Notes under the pieces: generated by a model
What the model saw: the letters and a program-made list of their open reading frames with translations, nothing else
Databases searched by the model: none
Told to the model about the DNA's origin: nothing
Program-made: the position numbers and the translations under genes
Assembly: GCF_020379485.1 (NCBI RefSeq)
Contig: NC_063438.1
Span: forward strand, 4,856,024 to 4,920,023
Origin: Brassica napus
Taxonomy: Eukaryota > Streptophyta > Magnoliopsida > Brassicales > Brassicaceae
DNA length: 64,000 nt
Reading direction: 5' to 3'
Part shown: piece after piece, positions 1 through 10,203 of the stretch
Position numbering within the stretch: position 1 is the stretch's first letter
How the letters are laid out: each line of letters opens with the position of its first letter

Positions 1-787
1 TTGCTTATTTCCTTATTTTAGAAATATTAGTAAAAAGTGTTCCAAAAACAAAATATATTTAGCAATTTCATTTTTGAACTTTTATATATTTTCAGTAATG
101 ACTAAATAAATCCACTGCCAAATAATTCATACTAGCCATAAATTATCATACAGTAAAAAAGATAGTAAAAAACATTCTATGGAAAAACATCTGATTAGAG
201 CAGTGACACATGACCGGCTGAAAATTGCCCGTCTGATATTGACTGAATTATGTAAGTTCTTCAGGAGTACGGTTAAATATGTTTTTAGTGTAGAATGACG
301 GATATGCCCCTACCCTAGACTGAACATATGTCGTAGTGCCTCGGTTTGGTGAGGGTGTTAATGTCATTTACATTTCCCCACTATGCCGATTATTGCATCT
401 CACTAGATATTCAATTTCAAAGATTTCAAACCAAAAGACATTTTCTACCTTTTAATTCAGTAGGTCAAAGTCTTAAATTTAATGTAAACCAAATCTTGTG
501 GTAGACTTAGAAAATGTCGGTATCAAGGTTTTGTCAAAAAAGTGAAATCTTTTTAGGGAAAGAAAAATTATATGTAAAATTTACCCTACATGTGAGTGTA
601 CTCTAAAAAAAATCCACAGTAAAAAGTTATATAAGTGATAGAAGAATAATGAATGTAAATAGATAGCTTAAAAACCGACCTTCATGGATATAAATTTGAA
701 TAGCTAAAATTAGTTGTGGATCCAAGGCTAAAAATAGTAAAAGACAAAAAATGGTGAAACCAAAAGTGTATTAAATGAGGTGTAACA
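1..787. other. gene-free stretch or intron before the TRM-like gene
   Basis: No convincing exon is visible on either strand. The stretch is AT-rich and ends in a good 3-prime splice site (taacag at 782-787) that opens the first recognisable exon of the plus-strand TRM-like gene. It may therefore be an intron whose upstream exons lie before the window, or degenerate upstream sequence. Confidence 0.5.
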
Positions 788-1553
788 GGACGAAGATAGC
801 AATGAGACAGAGAGCTTAGAGAAAGTGAGAGGACAAGGAGAAGAAGATAAAGAAGAGGAAGACAAGGAACAATGTAGCCCTGTTTCTGTACTTGACCCTC
901 TTGAGGAAGAGGAGGACGACGAGGACCACCACCAACGTGAGCCTGACCATATAAATCTCCCCCCGTGCAGCTTTGAAGTTGTACAACGTGAGTAACCAAT
1001 CTCCCCCATCACATGTCATGGCCCCAAAGGACTTGGAAACATAACTTAAGATTGGTCCCAAAAATGTTTTAAAAGGTTTTAAACTTGTGTGTTGGACTAA
1101 ACAGGGGCGAAAAGGCGGCTACTCAAGAAGCTTCGTAGATTCGAGAAGTTAGCAGGGCTGGATCCGGTAGACCTCGAAGGGAAGATGTCAGAAGAAGATG
1201 AAGAAGAGGATGAGGAGAGCGAGGAAGACGATAACGTAAGGGTTTATGATTCGGATGAAGAGTATGAGGATGTAGATGATGCAATGGCAAGAGAGACTGG
1301 AAGCGCTGAAGAGGAGAGGATGAAGAAGAATGATGAGAGGCAGAAAAAGTGGAGGATGATGAATGCATGGAGAGTAGGAATGGGTGCGGAGGAAGATGTG
1401 GACGTGGTGGTGCAGAAAGATATGAGAGGAGAGGCCGGAGAATGGACAAAACACGGTGGAGAAGTGGAGGAGGCCGTGTCTGATCTTGAGCTCTCTATAT
1501 TCTTCTTCTTGATTGATGAACTTTCCCATGAACTTGCATCTTCTCCTCCATGA
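788..1553 (+). CDS. TRM (TON1-recruiting-motif) family protein, 3-prime part
   Basis: Two exons are supported: 788-987, then 1105-1553, joined in frame across a gtgagt donor and an acag acceptor. The first exon encodes a short acidic stretch with SPVSVLD, the motif typical of plant TRM/DUF4378 proteins, which recruit TON1 and protein phosphatase 2A to cortical microtubules. The second starts with a basic KRRLLKKLRRFEKLAGLDP segment, continues through a long Glu/Asp-rich tract, and ends in the LELSIFFFLIDELSHEL helix characteristic of the family C-terminus. No start codon is visible, so the protein is N-terminally incomplete here. Position next to the DUF247 gene matches At2g36420 (TRM27-like by memory). 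The family call rests on the two short motifs; exact identity is inferred from synteny. Confidence 0.6.
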
Positions 1554-2781
1554 ACAACTAATGAATTTTATTAGAGTAGCTAGGTTTCTAAATATCTTTG
1601 ACTTGATAAGCCAAACTAACCTCATTAACGTTAATACTAGAATTACATAATTTCTTACTGCGTAGAAAATTTCACAAACGTTAACATTCAATCGGATAAC
1701 CCTCGGACCGTCCTATTTAGGCCCATATGCATGTTCGTTTTATCTGATGTTGTAATTCATGTCTTGTAAATACATAAAGGGTTGGACTGACTTGAAATCC
1801 ATGTGTCACTGAACAATAATTTGTAATCTATTTCTCTATTAATATTGTCAACATGTTAGTATATGGGTTCAACGGATGATCCTGTTTGTTTTGTGTACAT
1901 GAGTTGTTGGAAAAACACTCTAAGTTCCACCAAGTTTGAACGTAAAATATTGTTTAACCCAAACAAACCGGATCATGCCTATTCAACTTTCATGCCTTAG
2001 TAAAATACTCACATTGACGGATCAAGAAATGGATCCACGTCTAAATAGCGTGTTCCTCACGAACGAATCAAGTTTTAACTTGAGACAATACACACATCTT
2101 ATTTCAATAAGCCATATGAATATGATCGCAACATAGTACATCAATATATATTAATTACAACATAAATACTTTTCTAATAACCTGTGTTTCCAGTACTAAA
2201 ATGGCCATTTGCTTTACTCAAAACCAATTAGCAAATAAATTAGTAAGTTGACTGATCTACGCTTTTTGTATATACACGGTTGTAGTTATTTATCTTTTCA
2301 GATGTGAGATTCATAATCGGATAGAACCATACTTGACGATATCTTTTGAAGCTTTTTTCGGACTTGGACATGAATGACTCGATTGACACCTGTGACACCA
2401 ACCAATACTTTTTTGCATATTTGTAAATCTTCTAGATTGATCACTTGAATATAATATGCATGTAAAACCTTTTTTTCTTTGGAGCTATATAACTCGAAAG
2501 TAAAATAATTAGAATCACTGCTAGTTTCTTCAAAGAAACTTCCGAGCAGCGAAAAGACCATATGATTGGACCAAGTCATTAAACATAACTACTAATTAAT
2601 CTTTCATTGAAAAATACACATCTAATTTTAAAATCTGAAATAATGATGGACCAGCTTCCATTATGTGACGATCAACTGGGCCACAAAAATAAAAATACCA
2701 ATTACAAAGACTTCTAGTTCCAAAACTATCCCTTCAACACCTTTTTAATACATCATTTTCATTAATTCCACAACAACAATT
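1554..2781. other. intergenic spacer
   Basis: AT-rich spacer between the TRM-like stop and the DUF247 start. A 93-codon minus-strand frame at 2298-2579 has no recognisable domain and no promoter context, so it is not called as a gene. The last 60 bases are presumably the 5-prime leader of the DUF247 gene. Confidence 0.6.
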
Positions 2782-4149
2782 ATGGTGGACACGGCGGAGG
2801 AGCAACCGCCTAATGTCTCCGCACACGACGGAGGAGAAAGCCTCCTCAAGATCCGCATTGACAGTATGCATAAGAAGCTAAAGGAGCCACCAAGATTGCT
2901 CAGCTCAGCCGCTGGAAAACCATCTTGCTCCATCTTCCGAGTACCTCAGAGCATGATTGATTGCAACGGTAGATGCTACGAGCCGCGAGTGGTCTCCATA
3001 GGACCGTACCACCGAGGCCACACACACCTCCAAATGATGGAAGAACATAAATGGCATTACCTAGATGCTCTTCTCACTCGAACCCACCAAACAAAATCCT
3101 TAACCCTAGAGGATTACATGAAGACCGTGAAAAGCGTTGAGGACGAGGCACGAGAGTGTTACTCCGAGAGAATACACATGAAGTCAGATGAGTTCAACGA
3201 GATGATGGTTCTTGACGGTTGTTTCATTCTTGAGCTGTTTCGTAAAGTTAGTCAACTTGTTCCTTTCCAACCTAACGATCCAATCGTGGCCATGGCTTGG
3301 GTGCTTCCTTTCTTCTACAGAGACTTTCTACGTATCGAGAATCAAATCCCTTTCTTCGTTCTTGAAACTTTGTTCCATCTCACGAGAGGAGACGACGAGA
3401 AAGAGACCAACGCTTCTTTACCGTCTCTAGCGTTTGCGTTTTTCAACAACACCATGCACAGGACAAAACAAGATCTCGCGAGGTTCAAAGACCTAAAAGC
3501 AAAACACCTCCTTGACCTAGTCCGGTCAAGCCTCCTCCCGGAGAGTGAGCTTCACGCGAGGTCACTAACCAATCCAGGGAAGAAGAAGGTACCGTCCAAC
3601 ATCATCCACAGCATCTCGAAGCTCCGACGAGCTGGGATCAAGATCCGCGAGCTTAAAGACGCGGAGAGCTTCATCGTTGTGAGGTTCAGACACGGAGCGA
3701 TCGAGATGCCTTGCATCACCGTCGACGACTTCATGAGCAGTTTCTTACAGAACTGCGTGGCGTACGAGCAATGCCACGTGGCGTGCTCGAAGCATTTCAC
3801 GACGTACGCTACGTTACTAGACTGTTTGATGAATACCTACAAAGACGTTGAGTATCTATGCGACCAAAACATAATAGAGAATTATTTCGGAACAGAAGCT
3901 GAGGTTGCTGGATTCGTGAACAGTCTAGGCAGAGATGTTGCGTTCGACATGGCGGAGTGTTATCTTAACGACTTGTTTAAAGACGTGAATGAGTATTACA
4001 AGAGTAGTTGGCACGTGGAATGGGCTAGTTTCAAGTACACTTACTTTAGTTCTCCTTGGTCTTTTGTCTCTGCTCTTGCTGCTTTTGTTCTTTTGATCTT
4101 GTCTATTGTTCAGACTATCTTCACCATCTTCCAGGCTTATCAAAGATAA
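2782..4149 (+). CDS. DUF247 membrane-anchored protein, intact
   Basis: Single-exon gene of 455 residues, the usual length for the plant-specific DUF247 family. Family hallmarks appear in order: SCSIFRVPQSM near residue 50, EPRVVSIGPYHRG near 68-80, KWHYLDALL, then MMVLDGCFILELF near 140, the FLRIENQIPFFVLETLF block near 190, and a hydrophobic C-terminal segment (about residues 427-450, FVSALAAFVLLILSIVQTIF) predicted to anchor the protein in a membrane. No frameshift or stop interrupts it. The molecular function of most DUF247 proteins is unknown; members have been linked to grass self-incompatibility and sex determination, which does not transfer to this copy. Neighbours match At2g36430. The ATG at 2782 gives the full N-terminus and lies in a plausible context (acaattATGG). 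Confidence 0.93.
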   Translation: MVDTAEEQPPNVSAHDGGESLLKIRIDSMHKKLKEPPRLLSSAAGKPSCSIFRVPQSMIDCNGRCYEPRVVSIGPYHRGHTHLQMMEEHKWHYLDALLTRTHQTKSLTLEDYMKTVKSVEDEARECYSERIHMKSDEFNEMMVLDGCFILELFRKVSQLVPFQPNDPIVAMAWVLPFFYRDFLRIENQIPFFVLETLFHLTRGDDEKETNASLPSLAFAFFNNTMHRTKQDLARFKDLKAKHLLDLVRSSLLPESELHARSLTNPGKKKVPSNIIHSISKLRRAGIKIRELKDAESFIVVRFRHGAIEMPCITVDDFMSSFLQNCVAYEQCHVACSKHFTTYATLLDCLMNTYKDVEYLCDQNIIENYFGTEAEVAGFVNSLGRDVAFDMAECYLNDLFKDVNEYYKSSWHVEWASFKYTYFSSPWSFVSALAAFVLLILSIVQTIFTIFQAYQR

Positions 4150-4394
4150 ATTTCGTTTCATTTATTGCAATTAATCTAATTTGTTGGTCTATGATTGAAT
4201 GGCACATGATATACTTTATGATAATGTTTTTGTAGTATTATATTAGTGGAACTAGTTACTAGTGTATTATTAAGCACAATAATTTGTTTGGATTTTTTTT
4301 GTCCAGACGTATCATGCATCGATAATGTTCGAGTCATTGCCTGGAGATAGATGATATTATATATTTTCCCTAGAACATCTAGATATATTGTTAA

Positions 4395-4426
4395 CTAGAT
4401 GTTTGGTCCGCATATACGGGTATAAA
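4395..4426 (-). mobile_element. possible Helitron 3-prime terminus
   Basis: On the minus strand the order is a short GC-containing hairpin (CCCGTATATGCGG), a spacer, then CTAG followed by T (CTAG at 4395-4398), which is the layout of crucifer Helitron 3-prime ends. The body would extend rightward into the AT-rich repeat. The hairpin is weak and no TC 5-prime end was located. Confidence 0.35.
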
Positions 4427-4429
4427 TTA

Positions 4430-4462
<33 letters not shown>

Positions 4463-4465
4463 TAA

Positions 4466-5580
4466 CAATTTATATTATGATAAATTATTGTTTATGTTCT
4501 TAAAATATTTAAATAAAAAATGTATTATTTATTTATGACAAAAATTTCATCAAAAATATTTATAAATAATTTATGCCCACATATAATTATATATATTCAT
4601 TATTGCGTTTATATTCTTGGAAACTCTTCAGTATCATTTTTTTTTTTGAAAAATCTCTTTATACATTACATTCATTAATAATAAAAAATTGAATCCACTG
4701 AATAAAAGTTTATGTTTCAACGAATCACACACAGAGATATTGATAAACACACATAAAGTTAATTGTATTTCATAACTTATCATTTGGGCAATATATGAAT
4801 TCTTTTTAAAAATAATTTTCTTTATACTACATTTAATAATAATTATTATTTAAGATATCATATATACAATTATTAATTGGTCAAGCGTCACTTTGTACAT
4901 GTGTTAACAAATCGCCCATGAATTAAAGTACCAGATATACAATTATAAACTTTTTAAAAAATGTTATTTTAAAATAATCATTATGAAGTTTAATAATGGA
5001 AACGCTAACATATTATGTGTGAACAAAGTATTATTCTACAAATTATATAAGCAAATCTACTAACTAAAATTATCGAGAACCTAACAAATATGTAAAATTT
5101 TCTAAAATCATGGAGATATTAAAAATAAGCAAAATCACTATGACATCATAAATTATTTGTTAATAGATGCATTAGTCATTACCAATTTATATTATGATAA
5201 ATTATTGTTTATGCTCTCAAAATTTTTAAATCAAGTATCAAATTATTTATATATGATAAAAAAATCATCAAAAAAATATATTCGTTATTGTGTTTAAATT
5301 TTTGGAAACTCTCACGTATTGTAAATATTTTTGAAAATATTTATATACATTATATTCAGTTTATTAGATTAATATTTAATATTTATCTTTTGTTTTTTAA
5401 TATTAAAAAAGAAGATTAAAATAATATAAGAATTTATTAAAAAAAATAGTTTATATTGAATTAAAATATTTATTATTATTAAAGATATCATATATACAAT
5501 TATTTATTGGTCAAGTGTTACTTTGTACATGTGTTAACAAATCCTCCATGAATTAAAATACCATTTATACAATCATAAAC
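4466..5580. repeat. two diverged copies of an AT-rich segment
   Basis: Copy 1 (about 4466-4950) and copy 2 (about 5183-5580) share several blocks in the same order, including ttatattatgataaattatt, gatatcatatatacaatta and ctttgtacatgtgttaacaa. Copy 2 is shorter through internal deletions. The copies are direct repeats; no coding potential is seen. Confidence 0.7.
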
Positions 5581-6240
5581 TTTTAGATAAATGTAGTTTT
5601 TATTTAAAACATTACAAATAAACAAAATTATCTAAAATTATGGAGAATAGAACAATTAAACAAGACTAACTAAAATTATGGAGAATATGACAAATCAACA
5701 AATTCACTTCTCAAATAATATTATAGATATTATAAGAGCAAGTTAATGAAAACTATTCTGAAGTTAATTAAATAGAAGGGTTTAATTTTAAAAAAATACG
5801 AGATTGTTTGATAGCATGACTAGGAAATGGTCAATTGAATAGAAAATGTCAACGATCTCTTTGCTCTGTGGATCAACTCATTCCACGTGACAGCTCATGC
5901 TTCATAATCAAAGTCTATAGTAAAACCCAATGAATTTTGGTAAATTACCTATGATAAACATACCACCCTAAAATAGTAGATTAAATTTATCATCCATAAT
6001 TAAGATACTCTAAGCAGATATATATGTATGGCATATGACATGTTTTGTGTGTTTCTTTCAATAGTTATATAAACACTTTTAAGTGGTGTTCGTAAAAAGG
6101 AACGTTTGAAGGAGGGAAAACAAAAATCTAGAAAACGAGTAGTGAAGGACTTTTACAATTTCAACGTCTCTAGTACCGATGCTTGATATTTCTTGTTGGC
6201 CAAGTCTCTCGAAGAAGACTCGGTCGTCGTTTTATTCTTC

Positions 6241-6247
6241 TATAAAT
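6241..6247 (+). promoter_or_regulatory. candidate TATA box of the 82-residue gene
   Basis: TATAAAT lies about 157 bases before the ATG at 6404, leaving a plausible A/C-rich 5-prime leader of about 130 bases. Inferred from position only. Confidence 0.4.
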
Positions 6248-6403
6248 CATGCCTTAAGCCCCAACTGCATATATAATCACATAAACACACAATCCAACAT
6301 ACATTTTAGACATCAATTACCAAACAAAACACTGATAATTTTTCTATCTATTTATTTCAAGATCGTTATTTGTGAATCATTCTCAATTTACACGAACGCA
6401 ATA

Positions 6404-6652
6404 ATGAACGACAAAACATTGGTCTCTAAACCTAGCAGACCAGACAACATCCCCAAGCTACTGGATCGTAAGGAGAATCAAGGCATGATTCAAGATGACG
6501 AGCGTTCTAAGCTTGATAGCCGCATTAATATCCACACGACACGCTCTCGAGGGGGCAGTCTAATCGAGGAGGTCATCGACAAGCTTGAGAGATTCAAAGT
6601 ACGTACGGTTAACATCTTGGTGGGAGTAGAAGATGACGAACAGAAAAAATAA
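6404..6652 (+). CDS. small orphan protein, 82 residues
   Basis: The open frame extends upstream to 6179, but the upstream part lies over a TATA box and an A/C-rich leader, so the internal ATG at 6404 (aataATGAAC) is preferred. It gives an 82-residue charged soluble protein, rich in Asp, Arg, Lys and Ser, with no signal peptide or membrane segment. The C-terminal part (GGSLIEEVIDKLERFKVRTV) looks like a short amphipathic helix. No family is recognised. It sits between the DUF247 gene and the HARDY-like remnant, where Arabidopsis carries a small unknown gene (At2g36440 from memory), so it may be a conserved crucifer protein. The alternative is a chance frame. Confidence 0.5.
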   Translation: MNDKTLVSKPSRPDNIPKLLDRKENQGMIQDDERSKLDSRINIHTTRSRGGSLIEEVIDKLERFKVRTVNILVGVEDDEQKK

Positions 6653-7122
6653 AGAAGTACCAAATTTTGAATTCATTCGTTCAATTCTAACCAACAAGAC
6701 CTCACCTGTCCATTGCTCTTCATGTGCAATGATTTTTTTTATTAATCTCCAAGCCTATGTATGGGCCTATAAGGGCCGGGTCACCAAAATTGTGGGCTAC
6801 ATGGGTCGTTAAAGTTTAAAAGCTCATATAGGTCACATATGTTCCAATTTTTTTTTTTAATTAATATCTTCCATACATATCAAAGGGTTCTAATTTGTCA
6901 ATTGTTATTGTTAAATAAACTGTTTCTTTGGAAACATATGTTGTTTTAAACTATTTTATGTATAGATTCGGATGCATTGTGTAGTTGACAAGCGTCTCTA
7001 GTGCTTGAAAACAAATTCAAAACGTTACCAGTATGAGAAAATAATCTATATTAAAACATCAAAGTTGGTCAGTTAAAAAAAACATCGGTGGGATTTACTC
7101 AGTTTCTTAATATTAAAATAAA
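6653..7122. other. spacer downstream of the HARDY-like remnant
   Basis: No gene seen. In an intact HARDY gene, read on the minus strand, the rest of the coding sequence would lie here. No AP2-flank or acidic C-terminal sequence could be found. Confidence 0.6.
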
Positions 7123-7365
7123 TTAAAACAATTGTGAAATACTCAATTTTAAAATAATATATACTATTATTTGCGAAGTGACTTTTCGAGCTCTCACGTT
7201 ATAGGCTACTGCCGCCATCTCCGGGATCAAGAATGTTCCTAACCAAATACGTTTAGGTCTTCTCAGCTCATGGATTTCATAAACCCACTTGTCTGAGTTC
7301 TTTCGTTGTCTCAATCCCTTATACAAAGGGTGGTGACAGCTATTTTCTTTGGAGGTTCCTTGCAT
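7123..7365 (-). pseudogene. HARDY-like AP2/ERF factor, truncated in the AP2 domain
   Basis: The minus-strand frame starts with [20 protein letters not shown] and runs through most of an AP2 DNA-binding domain: [33 protein letters not shown]. This N-terminus matches the DREB-type factor HARDY (At2g36450) and the position agrees with synteny. After AYNV the similarity stops: the expected helix and following residues (AALAL..) and the whole acidic activation region are replaced by an unrelated low-complexity tail. Conserved residues in the beta-sheet are also altered (family WVSEIREP versus WVYEIHEL here). The product could not carry a complete AP2 fold, so this is called a pseudogene created by a 3-prime deletion. 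HARDY itself promotes drought tolerance and leaf density in Arabidopsis. Confidence 0.8.
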
Positions 7366-7624
7366 ATTGATGATGATAATTAGGGTTTTGAGGAGAGATG
7401 GGTGATGAGTTTGATGAAGGAGAAGAGAAGTTGTAAGCCATTTTATGGCAAGAGGAGTTTGTGCTAAGTTAGTTGAAGAGTGAAGATGAGTGATGATCTA
7501 CTTCAAATATCATGAAAAAAATTAAATCAGAACAAAGAGTTATGTCAAAGTTAAAGCATGCATGGGAAACAAAAATGTTAAAGTAAGTGCATCAGTAATA
7601 AGAAAGTTTTTTCGGGTTAACTTT

Positions 7625-8735
7625 TTACTTTTTAGAGACACAAATGACAAGAGAGAACGATTTGGCTTCTCTTACTCCAATCTTCTTGTTCTCTTCTTCG
7701 TCTTCCTCGAGCCACAATCTACTATCCAATCCACTCCTCCTCCTGAACATAAACACAGCACATGGAGGAGAAGACGATGAGGAAGAAGAAGATGATGAAG
7801 TGGAAGATAACGATGCCGTTTCTCTGAAGAACCAGTCGTGTAAGAGCATCTGTATTGGAAGGCCCTTAAGGCATCCCTTAGGGGAAGGGGGTGGGAACCG
7901 AGGAAGAAAGAAAAGGGAAAAGCCCTTAATTAAGGGCTGTCCCTTACCTTTCTATGACCAAAAAAAAAAAAAAAAAGCAGAATAAGGGACTTTCTCTCCC
8001 TCTCTCCTCATCCCACCAATACAGATGCTCTAAGTCCCACATCATGTCAATAAGCATCCCATCGAAGAACATCGTTTGGTTCCCTCTAAAATTCCATTTC
8101 AGCTTCTTCACCTCAAACACTTTCTTCTTATCCACCCAAACCGACATCGTTTCAGGACTTTTCAATTTCCATAAATACCCTCCTTCTCCTCCACCACCAC
8201 CTCCTCCTCCGCCGCATTGGATCTGAATCTCGTGTTTAGCTCCAGCGTCTGAGAACCGAGCCTTCGTGGAGAGCCAGCAAGTTCCAGAGAATCTCTCCGT
8301 TCGAGAGACCCGCCAGGAAGACGTGTCTCGCACGTCGCCGACTCTAAGAATGATCTCGGAGTTAACCACGACGGTGACGGAGAATCTTCTTGTTGGTTCC
8401 GGTCCGTTGTTATCGTACTCTGCCTCCGTTAGATCCCAGAGGATCTCAGCGTTGAGTGATCCCGAGGAAGAAGTCGAGTTTCTTGACCCTTTTGGTTTCT
8501 TGAGGGAGACAGAGTAAGACTTAGTTTGCGTGGAGATCACGACGGTGAGATTATCCGACCAGGTGAGCGAAACAGAGACGGGTTTGTCGGAAGAAGGGAG
8601 ATTGGTTTTATAAGTGGTAGTTACTGTGTCGGGGTGTAATGTCGGAGAGATGTAGGAATGATTTGAAGGACCTGAACAGTACGCATCTGATACGTTAATG
8701 GCGTTTTCGCTGTAACAAGCCACGAGACCTCTCAT
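7625..8735 (-). pseudogene. DUF868 gene interrupted by a MITE
   Basis: The minus-strand frame from the ATG at 8735-8733 encodes an N-terminal DUF868 protein (MRGLVACYSENAINVSDAYC, SVSLTWSDNL, ILWDLTEAEY, KLKWNFRGNQTMFFDGMLID). At codon MMWDL the reading frame runs into a 187-bp MITE and continues to a chance stop at 7944 (263 residues, ending in a Phe run). The true C-terminus is still present on the far side of the insertion in a different frame (7625-7840, HDWFF.., [17 protein letters not shown]). Removing the element and one TAA target copy brings the two parts into one frame across WDL-HDWF, the conserved DUF868 junction. The family is plant-specific and of unknown function. Position matches At2g36470. 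Inference: recent loss of function, or expression of a truncated protein. Confidence 0.88.
7844..8030. mobile_element. Tourist-like (PIF/Harbinger) MITE, 187 bp
   Basis: Perfect 15-bp terminal inverted repeats (GAGCATCTGTATTGG and its complement) bound a non-coding 187-bp element rich in (T/A)-runs and GGGAA/CCCTTA. It is flanked by TAA on both sides (7841-7843 and 8031-8033), the 3-bp target duplication of PIF/Harbinger elements. It is inserted in the coding sequence of the DUF868 gene. Confidence 0.9.
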
Positions 8736-9977
8736 GATTCAAGAATGTGAGAAAGATAGAGAGGAGGAATCTTTGAAAGAGATTATGTCTTGGGAGAATA
8801 AGAAATGATGTTGAGGAACAAAGACTTGACCTACAAGAAATAGTTTTAGGGTTTTAAAGATTTTGGTATGGAAGTTGCGGAGAAGCTATATGAAGAAGAA
8901 AGAGATGACTTCTTCTTCTTCTTGTCTTGGATGTGAACATGTCTCTCTTCTGACCATTTTTTTTTTTGAGTTTCGTCAGGTTTGTAAAATATTTATTTAT
9001 TTGATACTTCATTAATTGAAATAAAAAGTTTTAAGAAATTCAACCATTAAATGTAAATTAGATATGGAAAAAATAAGCCGATGACAAGAGATCGAGATAC
9101 ATTTAATTTTAGATATTTTGTAAACCATGTTCCTTGCAGTATCAACTTGTAATAATTTAATACATACTCCTTTCTTCGCTTGATAGTTTTTTCTTTGAGA
9201 TGCTTTGATTAACTTTGTTTCCATTTTATCAATCATGTATATAGCTTGTTGCAAGAAAAGAAAGTAATTCAATAATAGTTTGACCTGGATTTATACAGGT
9301 TATGTTCTCGTAATAAGATGTGTGTGTTTGGTATTTTATATTCGTTAATTTCTAAGAAAATTACAAATGCCAATGACGTCTTCAAAAGTATGATGCGATC
9401 GTCAGGCAGGGAACGACTTGAGTCACACTAGACCTTTGATTGATAAAGTCTTAAAACTCATCGACTTTATCTAGACATCTCTCTGATAGCAACGTAAAAC
9501 TATGGTCTAAAAACTAGATTGGCTGGTTAAAAAATTATTAACAAGTGCTTAGAAGAAGATAGAAGAAAAAAGTCTACCTAAAGAAACTACATAAAGACAC
9601 GAAATGAAACATGATGAATGAAGAAGAAACGAAACATGATAGACTGGACTTGCATTTCTCTCAGACCATTTCTAATGCTACACTATAATTTCTCTATATT
9701 TCACTTTAAAATAGAATAACTCTATTATAGAGTTGAATTTGCTCCAATAGTTCATTCTATAATAGACTTGGAGATGCTCTCAGCCTTCTTGATATTATTT
9801 GTTTAAATGGCATCATGAGTCATCAAAGACGTTACGAAAACGAATCGAGTCTATATATATATAAAAAAGAAACAGTTGGTTGGATAAGCTCATTAAAGCT
9901 TACTTGTCAACTAATCATCATCTTACCTACACAACTACATCAACAACAATAATTAAAATCTCCGTTTCCACTCTTAA
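8736..9977. other. promoter side of DUF868 and spacer
   Basis: No gene supported; an 86-codon minus-strand frame at 9012-9272 has no domain. The stretch at about 9664-9776 resembles a MITE: one end reads ctcagaccatttctaatgct and the other ends in ttggagatgctct. Its inverted repeats are degenerate, so it is not listed separately. Confidence 0.55.
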
Positions 9978-10162
9978 GAGCAGGTTTAAGCTTAAGGCTG
10001 TTGCTTAAGGTTAATTAGAATTAAAAAAAAAGAAAAAAGGAAAAAAAGCAAACAGACGTTGCTTAATTAAGCTAGGGAAGCGTCGTCCCTAAACGTGCAC
10101 CGTGCACGTGTCCCGAAGGAATTGGCTTGAGGAGAGGTGTCGTTGGCTCCGATCGCGTTTCT

Positions 10163-10203
<41 letters not shown>

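Larger units (their letters stand above)
4150..6240. other. AT-rich repeat-bearing spacer
   Basis: About 2 kb of very AT-rich DNA with no supportable gene. It contains a (TA)n run at about 4438-4463, two diverged copies of the same segment (listed separately) and a possible Helitron 3-prime end near 4395. Confidence 0.7.

Noticed and set aside
2298..2579. 93-codon minus-strand frame
   Set aside because: No domain, no promoter or splice context, and the local sequence is AT-rich spacer; probably chance.
4637..4670. Poly-T followed by gaaaaatc, similar to the micro-insertions
   Set aside because: No flanking direct repeat is present, so it does not meet the pattern.
6179..6403. Upstream extension of the small orphan frame to a start at 6179
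   Set aside because: It covers a TATA-like box and an A/C-rich leader; residues look like translated noncoding DNA.
9664..9776. Possible MITE with a gagatgctct-type end
   Set aside because: The inverted repeats are too degenerate and no clear 3-bp duplication could be fixed.
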